Positions 8,719-20,900 of a stretch of DNA of 51,064 bases are shown piece after piece; the stretch's first letter is position 1, and each line of letters starts with the position of its first letter. The stretch is from NCBI GenBank assembly GCA_037139415.1, contig JBAXGN010000027.1, positions 1 through 51,064 on the forward strand, written 5' to 3'. The notes under the pieces were generated by a model. It did no database searches, had not been told where the DNA came from, and saw only the letters and a list, made by a program, of their open reading frames with translations. The DNA is from Verrucomicrobiota bacterium (lineage in GTDB: Bacteria; Verrucomicrobiota; Verrucomicrobiia; Limisphaerales; Fontisphaeraceae). A program made the position numbers and the translations under genes.

Positions 8719-8929
8719 AGGTCTGGAGGGCACTCTGCCTAAAATTCTTCCGGGTGGAAAGTTAAAAAAACGAGGTCACGAACTCAAGCAACAACAGCTT
8801 GACCGGTATCTCCGTCTGGCATGTTCAACGGGATCAAAACGGCCCTACCTGAAATGAAGCACCACCCAAAGGACGCTGGGCACACCCAGCAAATCCCCTG
8901 CTCTGCCTGATGCATTTTTGCCAACCGCC

Positions 8930-11900
8930 TTAAGGCACCACAATGCGGAAGAATCCTTTCTGGCCAGTAAGCCATTTCGGATCAATCGCGATATTGGTGG
9001 AGGAACCGGTCATGACATTGGTGGCGATGCGGGTCCAGTTGGTCAAGGTCGTAGTGTTATCAATGTAGAACATCATGCCTGGCGAGCCGCTGAAACCTAA
9101 TTGCAGACCACCACTTCTGATGTTGCCACTACTGAGCAATGTTCGCAACACCGGCGGCAAGGATTTGACCAGCGTGAGAGTCGTCGCCACATTGTTATCC
9201 AATACCGGGTCATTCAGACTGCCAGAAACCACAATGGTATTGGTCGCCACACCGGCGAACGGCACTTGCACAACCAACAGCATCTGAGCACCACCGCCAA
9301 TCGCCAGATTACCCACGTTAGCAACCACTTGGCCGGCATTGACAGAAAAACTACCGGTCGTGAGGTTCGAGGATATCAGCACCGCACCAACCGGCAACGT
9401 ATTGGTGAGTTTAACGCCCGACGCGGCAGATGGTCCGTTATTGGTCACGGTAATGTAGTAAGTGAGGTTACTCGTCGCCACAACCGGGGCGGGACTACTA
9501 TACGCCTTGACCTCCAAATCGGCATTGGCGACAAGTTTTTGCTGATATTGGACGTTGATCGCCCAGCCTTTGGCCATCAGGCCGTCATCATATTGCATGT
9601 CGTCCTGCACATACAACAACCAGGTCCCATTCGGATCAGTGCCGTTAAAGACCGCCAGATTCGTGACCGCTCCAGACGGCGCAGGCGCGGCAAAACCGAT
9701 GGAACCATAGCTGGTAGGACGATAGGTGCCACCTGGCACGTAACCAGATTGAGGCAATGCTCCCGCCGCATCGTCAAAGGTCAGCGTTGCGTTCGTCAAC
9801 CCGGTAAGATTGCCAATGGTCTGTGACATCAGCACCGACCGCTGCCCTTGCGGACCCACGAGCATGATTTCCATGTCTCGCGGAGAGGTATGACTCAGAT
9901 TACTCAGCGTTACCGTCACCTTGGTGATAATACCTGAGATACCGGAAACGGAGATGGGCGACGGATATGGATTGGCGGGGCTTTGAGCGGTGCCAATGGC
10001 GGGGCTAGTGATGGTAATAGGATTGCTGTTTACGAACCGAACGGAACCCTCGCCGACAATGAAGGTGAACGTAACCGTACCGAAGTTCGTGGAACCATTG
10101 GTCAAACTCAGCGTGATTGGCAACAACGTCCCCTTGGCCGCCGTGACAGTAAAGGTAAACGGACGCGAGGCGGTGGCGAGGTAACCAAGTGTCCCATAGG
10201 CCTGCATCGTGTTAGTCGTACCGAGGCTTATCCCGTTGGTCGCCAAGAGGGTGGCTACTAAATTCGTCGCTGGCAGCCTGCCCAGATTGCGCAATGACAG
10301 GTTGAGCGTCACAGTTTCACCCGGATCAATCACCCCATTGGTGATCAGGTTCTCAGAAACCAGCGCGGCGCTCACGGGCACCAAGATGGGCACGTAATCA
10401 TCCAGAATCATGATACTTGCGCCGCCAGAACCGGACGCCACAGTCGTACCCGCCGAAGGCTGCGTCAGGTTGATCCCGAACGTCCGGTTGCCTTGGCTCA
10501 CCTTATTGTCAATAATTTGCAGATAGGCCACTTTCAAGGTTTCGCCGGCGGCGAAGAACACCGTCTGGTTGGTGCCCACGAAATGCACACCCGCCAAGGC
10601 GGTGCCATTGGTCGTCACGACATTCACGGAAGCCGGACCGTTGACACTGCCGGTACGTGTAATGGTTACCGGCAGTTGCCCGCCGCTTTCCCGCACCGTG
10701 TAATTGGTGGAATCCAGGGAAACCACGCTGTCATCATCCAGAATGGTAATCATCGAGTTGGCCTGGCTGCCAGGCATCGCCGAGCCGACGATCTTACTCA
10801 GACTTAAATTGATGGTTTTGTTGGCATTGGTGTAGCTGTTGTCAATGATGGGAACCGTGAAACTTTTAATGGTTTCGCCATAGTTAAAGACCAGCGTGCC
10901 ATTGACCGGGGTGTAATCGGTACCGCTATTGGCCGTGCCACCACCCGTACTATAGTCCACACTGACCGTACCGAACGTGCTGTTGCTGCGAATCACCGTA
11001 ACCGTCACTGACCCGCCACCCTCGAGTACGGAATAATTACTCTGGCTGAAGTTCAGGACAGCTTGGTTTTCCAGGATATACAAAACCGCATCCGACGGTG
11101 TGCCCAAAGTGGCCCCGCCGACCGGGTTGAACAGCCGCAAGAGCACCGTCTTGGTGGGATCCACGGCGGGATTATCCATGATGGGGATATAGAGGTCTTT
11201 GGACATTTCTTTGTTGGTGAACACCAGCGTGGCGCTACTCCCCACATAATCCACCCCATCCACCGCCGTGCCGCCCGGTATCGTGGCAAAATTCACGGAC
11301 ACCGTGCCGCTCCCTCCGTTGGTGCGCAAGACCGAGATCAGCGCATACGTGTATCCCTCCACCACATAATAGCCATTGGTGGTGAAAACAAAGGAACCCG
11401 GCATGACATCATCATCAATAATGGTCAATACAGCCGTACTGAGTGACGGATTCAAAGTTGCTCCGCCAGATGGGTTGGCAAGGGTCAAAACCACCGTCTT
11501 GTCTCCCGCCGCCATATTGTCATTCATTACTGGCACAGTGAAAGTCTTGACCGTTTCGCCGTCCGCAAACCGCAGGGTGCCATTGGTCATCTGATAATCC
11601 AACCCCACGGTAGCGTTGCCAGCCGCCACATTAATGCCGAAATCCACTGAAACATTACCCAGGCTGCCACCCAGACGTTGCACCGTAATGTTGGCGAATC
11701 CGCTATTTTCGTGAGTGCTGTAATTGGCGACACTAAAGCCAATGCTCCCCGGCCCCGGATTACGGTCCACAATCGTCAGTGTGGCATTGGATATACTTAA
11801 ACTGGCATTAGTTGGATTAAACAGACTCAAATTGATGGTACGATCCCCCGCAACCGGATTGTTGATCAATAAAATGTACACGGTCACATTGGTTTCTCCG

Positions 11901-14900
11901 GGCAGGAAGGTAATGGTACCGCTCACCGGCCAATAATCCTGCATGGCCACCGCCGAACCATCGGTGGTGGTAAAGTCCACCGTGGCGAGTCCAATGGAAC
12001 TGGCAGCGCGCACCACGTTAATCGTGGTAAAGGACGCGCCACTCGTCACACTATAAGTGGCCCGGTCAAATCCAATGACCCCCATGCTTTCAATAATCGT
12101 CAGCACCGCCGTGGACTGAGTCGCGAGTTGGGCACCACCGGTCGGATTGGCCAGGAACAGATTGATCGTCCGATTACTGGTTGACGTGTGATCATCCAGA
12201 ATGGGAACCGTAAAGGTTTTGATGGTTTCTCCATCCGCGAAGGTCAACGTGCCAGAAACAGCCAGATAATTGACACCCGCCACTGCGGTGCCGTTACTCA
12301 TTCCATAAGCCACGGTGGTTAGACCTGATACCCCCAACGTGCGCACCACGGTAATCGTGGCATTGGAGCCATTTTCGTTCACCACATAATTGGTGGCTGC
12401 AAACTCAAAGGCACCCGTCCCCAGATTGGTTCCACCATTCAAACGGGCCAAGTACGGAGCCGCCACCCGGTCAAAACTGGTGAAGCCACCGCCAATCAGC
12501 ACCTTCTGGTCGGGCTGCAAGGCCACCACATTGATATAATTATCGGCCCCCGTACCAACATTGTACGTCGTATCAATCGCGCCATTGGACATCAGGCGGG
12601 CCAGATTGTTCCGCGGATAACCATTGATTGCGGTAAACCCGCCACCCACCAAAATTTTGCCGTCCACTTGCAACGCAAGCGAGAGCACATATTCATTCGC
12701 GCCACTGCCCGGGTTGAAACTGGCATCTGATGAGCCATCCGCATTCAGCCGGGCGATACGCGCGCGACTGTTTCCCGACACACTCAGGAATAGTCCACCG
12801 AGCAGAATCTTGCCGTCCGGCTGCGCCAACACTACCCGCACGGAATCGTCAGCACCCGCCCCCGGATCAAACGAAGCATCCAAGCTGCCGTCCGGATACA
12901 GACGGGCAATCCGGTTACGAGCGACCCCGTTGACCAGCACGAAGTCACCACCAATAAGGATGCGTCCATCCGGCTGCACCTGGATCGCCCGCACCGCGCC
13001 AGCCGCTACACTGCCACTAATGTTGCAGGTAAACGTATTGTCTAGTGTGCCATCCGGATTCAACCGGGCCAGATAGTTTTGGGACTGGCCATTCACCGAC
13101 GCAAACAAACCACCAATTAGAATCTGGCCATCTGCTTGCAACGCCACTGCATTGACGACGCTATCGGGTCCGGTGACCGACGCCATGAAATTGGTATCCA
13201 GAGAGCCATTATTCAGCAGCCGCGCGAGATAATTACGCGACGTTCCACTGATATGAGTAAACGCACCACCGATCATTACGCGTCCATCCCCATACGTAGC
13301 CAACGCTCGCACTTGCCCACCCGGCCCATTCCCGCCACCCCCCGCTTGGAAGGTGGCATTAAGTGTTCCGTCCGGGAACAGCCGGGCCACCCGGTTCATC
13401 GGCTGCCCATTGACCATCGTGAAATCGCCCACAATGGTGATTTGATTGCCCACGCTCGGCATCACCGTCAACCGGTTGACCGGGCCGTCCAACGAAACTT
13501 GAAAGTTGTTGTCCACCGATCCTGCCGCTGGATCACCATCCAAAATGGTCAAGGTGGCATTCGTGATCAAGCCCGGCGTAGCATTGGTAAAGTTAGACAG
13601 CCGCAAATTGAGGTTTTTGCTCACGTCCGTCCCCGGCCGACTTATCAGCGGCACCAAGAAACCGTTCGAGGTTTGTCCATTGGTAAAGGTCAGCGTGCCA
13701 GATACCGCCAGATAATTCACCCCGTTGGTGGCCGTACCATCGGAAGTTGCATAATTCGCTGAAACTGTCCCCACCGTTCCATTGGTCCGCAACACGGCAA
13801 TCACCGCATTGATGTTTGTCTCCGTGGTCACATAATTGATGGCAGCAAACGTCACCTTGCCGATACCGGTGCTTTCATCATGCACGATCAGCCACGAATT
13901 GGACAAGGCCCCCAACAACGCTCCCCCTTGCACATTGGACAGTGTCAGGCCGACCGAGACATCGCCATCCACGGTGGGACTGTTGATTAACGGCACGAGG
14001 AAAGTTTTAACGGCCACATCGCCCGCCGCCCAGGAAACCACACCATTGGTTGGCCAGTAATTGCCCCCTGGCACAGCATTGCCATTGGTAGTCGTCGCAT
14101 AGTTGACGCTGACGGGCCCAACGCTTCCCTGAAAACGATTCACTGAGATGATGGCAAAGCCATTGGTTTCACTAAACAGGTTGGTCGTAGCGCCAAAGGC
14201 GATGGAACCTGGCGACAAATCAATATCCAAAATCGTCACCAGTGAAGTACTCGCACTCCGACTCAAGGAAGCGCCACCCGTGGCGTTGGAAAGCACCAAC
14301 TGTAACGTCACATTACCTTCCGGTATGTAGTTATGGATCACTTGGAATTGGATCGTTTTGGAAACCTCGCCATCCGCGAAGATGAGCAAGCCATTGGTCG
14401 GCACATAGTCTTGATTCGGCGTGGCCGAAAGCGACACCGTGCTGTAATTCACGGTGGCATTACCCAACGCTCCTGACCGGCGCAACACCGCCACACTCAC
14501 CGTGCCGGTCGCTTCGTCCACATTCATATTGGTATAGGCAAAACTAAACACGCCCGGGCCGATAGAGCGCTCGACCAGCGTCAACGTGGCATTCGAAATG
14601 CCCATGGTCGCATTAACCGGGTTTGACAAGGCCAATAACACTGTGAGATCTCCAGTGACGTTGGTATTATTGAGCAGGCGCACGTTCGCCACGGCATTGG
14701 CTTGCCCATTGGTAAACGTCACCACGATGTTAGTGGGCACATAGTCCACGCCAGCCGCCGCCGTGCCGCCCATGGTGCTAAAGAGCACCGAGGCCACTCC
14801 TTGATACCCGGCCTTGCGTTGAATTTGAATCGCCACGTTGGTGTTACCCTTGGTAATGCCGTACCCAGTCGTGGTAAATTCCACCAAACTGCGGTTCTCA

Positions 14901-17900
14901 ATGACCGTCAACACCGCGTTGGACTGAGCCTTCAATTCAGCACCCCCGGTGGGGCCATACAAGAATAAATTAACGGTATGGTCGCCATCCGGTAACCCGT
15001 CGTCCAGAACCGGTACCGTAAAGGTTTTAATCAATTCTCCTGAGGCAAAATTCAGCACCCCTGAAACCGGCGAATAATTGACCCCCGCCACCCCTGTGCC
15101 ATCACGCACCCCGTACGACACCGAGGCGGTTCCTGATACGCCGGTGAACCGCAACACCGTAATCGTCGCATTGGTGCCACCTTCGCCAATCGCGTAATTG
15201 GGCGAGGCGAAGCCAAAACCACCGGTCCCCACATTCGTGCCATTGTTCAGTTGCGCCAGATACGCCACCGGCGTTTGATTGAAATTGGTAAAGCCACCAC
15301 CAATCACGACTTTCAATCCGGGGGGCAACGCCACAGTGTTGATGTAGTTATCCGCACCCAAACCGATATTGAAACTCGGATCCACCGAGCCATTCGCCAT
15401 GAGCCTGGTCAACCGGCTGCGGGGAATCCCGTTGACGGTGACAAATGTGCCAGCCGCAAAAATCCGACCATCCGACTGCAGCGCCAGGGAAGCAACCGGT
15501 TGGTCCATCCCCAAACCCGGATCGAAGGAATAATCCAATGCGCCGGTCGCAGTTAACCGGGCAATCCGTGATCGGCTGACTCCATTGACATTCAAGAAAA
15601 GTCCACCCAGCAAAATACTGCTGTCCGGCTGAATAACGATGGTACGCACCGACCCATCAGCCCCGCTTCCCGTGTTAAAGTTGGCAACCAACGTTCCATC
15701 CCTGTTCAAACAGGCAATTCCACTGTTCGTGACATTATTGACGGTGGTAAAGTCACCACCAATAATAATCCGGCCATTGTTGTTATTATCCACCGCAATG
15801 ACATGAACAGTACCCGCAGCGCCATTGGCACCGATGAGCGGAGCAAAACTGGCATCCAAGGTTCCATCCGTATTCAACCGGGCCAAGTAATTGCGTGTTT
15901 GCCCATAGATCGTGGTAAAGGCGCCGCCGATCAGTATTTTACCATCCATTTGCAAGGCGATGGCATTCACAACGTTATCCAAGGCGTTGGTTGGGATAAA
16001 CGCGGCATCCACCAAACCGCTGGCCGTCAACTTGGCCAAATAGTATCTTGGCATACGCCCGACGACCGTCCTAATAGGCCCGACTACATTGGTTATCAAG
16101 CCGCCCATGTTCGTAAACGTTCCGCCGATAAGCACGCTCCCATCATCCAGAGCCGCCATCGCGCGTACTCCGCCATTGGGAGTGTTGGTGACACTAAAGG
16201 TGGTATCCACGTCCCCACTGTTTCGTGCAATCCGGGCGACCTTGGCGCTCGGCACTCCGTTGACGGTCGTAAACTCACCGGCGATGAGCAACTCAATATT
16301 CGTGGTAACGCCCGTGACGTTGGTGCTTACCAACACCACATTGATCGGACCGTCCACCGCAGCTTGGAAGTAACTATCCACTGAACCAGCAACGGAGCCG
16401 ACTTCCTGGATAACCAAGGTGGCGTTGCTCAGACCGACCAGGGTGGCGTTGGTCGGATTGGAGAGATGCAAATTCACCAATTTATCCAAATCCGTCCCGC
16501 TTGGGAATAACAATGGAACGGCAAAGGTATTGGAAACCTGACCGTTGGTGAGCACCAACGTACCGGAGACACTTTGATAATGCGTGCCGTTCAATGCCGA
16601 ACCATCTGTCGTAGCGTAATTCACCGAAACCGTCCCGAGATTACCGTTGGTACGCGTCACCGTAATGACGGCGTTACTAGCACTTTTGAGAGCGGAGAAC
16701 TGTGCTTTTGCAAAAGACAGCATCCCCGGTCCATTGCTTTCATCGTGAACCACCAGGGTGGCGTTGGAATATAGCCCAAGCGAGGCACCGCCCGTCGGCA
16801 ATGCAATCTGCAACCAGACGGTTTTGTCACCTTCGACGAGGTTGTTGCTAATGACCTGCACCTGGAAGCTTTTCACGGCAACTTCGCCATTCGTCCAATG
16901 CAACAGACCATTCGTCGGCCAGTAATTACTTCCTACAATGGCGCTTCCGTTCGTGCCCGTCGAATAAGCCACCGAGATATTGCCCAAATTGCCAAACTGC
17001 CGTTTCACCGTGATCGTGGCAAATCCATTGGTGTTGGTTTCGCTTACCGTATAACTCGGGGCATCGAAGGTCAAACTACCATTGATGAGATCGCTTTGGA
17101 TAATGGTCAGTTTGGCTTGATCATCACCCAAGGCTATTCCCGTCGGGCCGGTGGGATTCTTCAAGCGCAGGCTGACCGTTGTGTTCGTGCCCATCTGATA
17201 GTTCTGTTTAATGGGAATATTAAATGATTTCACCGTTTCACCGTCCCCAAAGGCCAGCGTGCCGCTTACGGGCGTATAGTCCAAACCAACGGCGGCGGTG
17301 CCTCCCTCGGTACTAAAATCCACGGTGGCAAAACCGCTGCTGCCGTTGGTGCGAATCACATACACCGTAGTGTTGGTCTCGTACTGAAACACACTGAGTT
17401 GATTCGTGGCAAAATTAAATGTCCCAGGGGCGGTATCCACATCCACAATGGTCAACTGGGCCGTGGCTTGTCCGAAAAACACCGTCGTGCCCGGCGTGGA
17501 ACTCAGGCTTAACGTGACGGTCCGGTTGCCAGTCACCCCATAATTACGGATTATTTTCACCAAAAACAGCGCATTCGTCTGCCCAGGGGCAAACGCCACC
17601 GCACGGTTGGTGCTCAGATAGTCGAGCCCTGAAGTGGCAGTTCCGTTGGTCGTGAACGCCTGCACCTGCACGTCCGTATTGGTTCCGCTCATTCGCCAAA
17701 TCGGGATGACCGCGTAACCGCTGACGTCATTTTCGTTGACGGTATAGACCGGACTCGAAAAACCAATCACCGCGTGATCATCCACAATTACCAGGTTGGC
17801 GCTGCTCTGCAAGTCAAGCGCACCACCACCCGGCACGTTGGTGGACAACTGTAAAGTCAAGGCCTTGGTGGGTGCCGGAACGTTGTGACTGATGAGTAAC

Positions 17901-20900
17901 ACCGTAAAGGTTTGCAAGGTTTCGCCCTGCGGGAAAACCAGCACGCCATTGGTGTCGATATAATCCACATTGGAGACGGCCGGAGTATAATTGGCGAACA
18001 CGTTCGTCAAGGTTGAAAAGCCCATCGCGACGGTATTCGAGGTGCCACCATTGCGCCTAACCGTAATCACTGCGTTCGTCTGGCTTTCGTAGAAAGTGAA
18101 CTCAGGTTTCAGAAACTCCAACTGTCCGGAACCAAGGTTCTGATAACCGATCAAACGGGCCAAGTAATTGCGATGCGACTCATTGAAGGAGGTAAAGCCA
18201 CCGCCAATAATGATCTGATCATCGGTTTGATTGGCCACTGCGGCGATGAAGGCATTGGCACCGGTCCCAAAATTGATGGTGGGATCGGTGGTTCCATCAT
18301 CAAAAAGCCGGGTGATACGGTTGCGGCTGACATTATTAAACCGGGTAAAATCTCCCGTGACCACCACTTTGCCATCGGATTGCAGCGAAATCGCAAACAC
18401 CGCGCCATTGGCGCCAATCTCCGCTGCGGTGGGCAGGAAGCTCGTATCCAACGTGCCATCCGAATTCAACCGGGCCAGATTGTTGCGTCGGACCCCATTG
18501 ACCGAAGTAAACAAGCCACCGATGATAATGCGTCCATTGTAATCAATATCGAGAGCATAAATCGTCCCATCAGTGCCAACCCCGCCAGCATTAAACGAAG
18601 TATCCAGCGACCCATCGTCATTCAAGCGCGCCACATGCCCCACCGGTTGGTTCTTATAGTACGTGAAATCACCGGCGATCAACAACTTGCCATCCGGCTG
18701 AAACGCCAAGGCCCGAACCACCGCATTGGGCCCCTGCCCATCCGCGTTGAAAAGCAACCGCACTGATCCATTGGTATTTAGCACCGCGACCGCCGGACGG
18801 GTGAACCCTCTGAAGTTCACAAACGACCCGCCCACGGCAATCCGACCATCCTTCCAGACATCCAACGCATAAACTGGATTATCAGCGCCGGCACCAGGGT
18901 CGAAGCTCGGGTCCATGCGACCATCCGCGTTGAGGCGGACAATCCGGTTACGGTTGGTGGAAGCAAACGTGGTGAAACGTCCACCGAGCAGAATGCGGCC
19001 ATCCGTCTGGACGGCAATGGCCTGCACGGAATCATTGGCACCATCCAGCGGGTCAAACGTGCCATCCAACACCCCGTTGACCGCCATGCGCGCAATCCGG
19101 CTGCGCCCGATGCCATTGACGCTCGTGAAACTGCCGCCCACGAGTATCTTGCCGTCGTTTTGCAGCGTGATAGCCTGCACATATCCATCCATTCCGGGAT
19201 CGGGATTGAAAGAGGTGTCTACGCTGCCAGCCGGCACATTTTGCGACTCCGCATCCACGATCAACACGCTGGCATTCGTAATATCCCCCAGCGTGGCGTT
19301 GGTCAGATTAAGCATCAGCACACTGAGGGTCTTGTTGCCATCCACCGAATTGGTGTACAGGATGGGGAGGTAGAAGGTCTTGACCGAGGTATCCCCCTGG
19401 GTCCACACCAGATTGGTGAACACCGGCAGAAAGTTCACGCCCGGAATTGCGCTGAACGGTTGATAGTCAGTAAACGGCGCAATCGTCACCGCTACGTTGC
19501 TATAACTCCCGCCTGATCGGACCACATCAATGCCCAGTGACACCTGTTTTTCATTCACCGCATACCTCGGACGGCTGAACGAAAGCTGACCATATCGGTC
19601 GGTATCCTTGATCAGCAAGGTCGTATTGTTTTGGAATCCCAAGTAAGAACCACCTCCCGGGGCTGACAGGAACAAGGTCAGGGTTCGATCTCCCTGAATA
19701 CCCAGGCGATTCGAGATGACGATGCTGATATTGGTGTTCACCGTCACGCCGTTCGAGAACCACAATACCCCACTGGCCAAGGGGTTCAAATAATCCAACC
19801 CTTGTTGGGCTGGATTCAGCCCGGTACCAATCATGGCATAGGCCACCGATACCAACCCGGTGGCACCGCCCGTACGCATTACCGGAATCGTGAGCGCGCC
19901 ATCCGATTCCAACGCTTGGAACGAATCGCTGACAAAACTCAAACTACCAGGGGAATTATCATTATCAACGATCACCAAGGTGGCATTGGTACGACCGAGA
20001 CCCGCCCCGCCGGAAGCGCCAAACAGACTCAACTTCAACGTATGCTCAGGTTGCTTGATCAGATTATCAATAATCCGAACGCTGAAGAATTGGGTCGTTA
20101 CGTTAGGGCTGAAGGTTAACTTGTAGGGGGAGGCCCAAGTATAATTCCACTGATAATCCACCCCATTGGTGGCAGTACCGCTGGTCGCCATGACGTTCAC
20201 ATCCACCCGTTTATCGGCCCCGTTGGTGCGCACCACCATGATGCTGGCATAGTTGGTGCCTTCATTCACATAATACACCGGATTGGCAAACGTAATGGTA
20301 CCCGGCAACGCATCATCATCCAAAATCGTCACCCGCGACGTGGAGCGGAAACCCAAGGCTGGATTGGGAATACCGGAGGAGACGTAACCAGCCGTACCAG
20401 GGGGAATAGCGGTTAGCTGAAGGATCGGTGCCGTACTTGGATCAGGCCAATACCAAGCGGGCTGGCCCAAAACAATTTCAAATTCACGATTCCCATCCCG
20501 ATTGGTGTTATTGAGGATGGGAATTTGAATTTCCTGAATATCATTGGCGCTGATCGGCCAAGTAACCGTGGTGGCGAATTGGACGTAATCCCGTCCTGCG
20601 ATACCACTGCTATCGCGTGTATAAACCGGCACTTGCGCCGTGCCCAAGCGTCCGTTAATACGATGTAAAGTGATTGTCACATACGCAGCGTTTTCCATGA
20701 CGGAATAGGCGTCGTCCACAAGTTCAATATTACCCGGCGCGTTGGTTTGCCCGCCACCCACCAGCATGTCCCCACCAATAATCCGGGTAAAATTCCGATT
20801 GGTGTGCATGCTGTTGACGTCATTCAGCAGATTGGTATTATACGTATTCGGACCACCTTCGACCGGGGCGTAGCCGACAATGGTGGCACCCCCACCACCG

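Noticed and set aside
8784-8975. 63-codon minus-strand frame after the giant gene
   Set aside because: It overlaps the end of the giant gene in another frame and has no recognisable motif.
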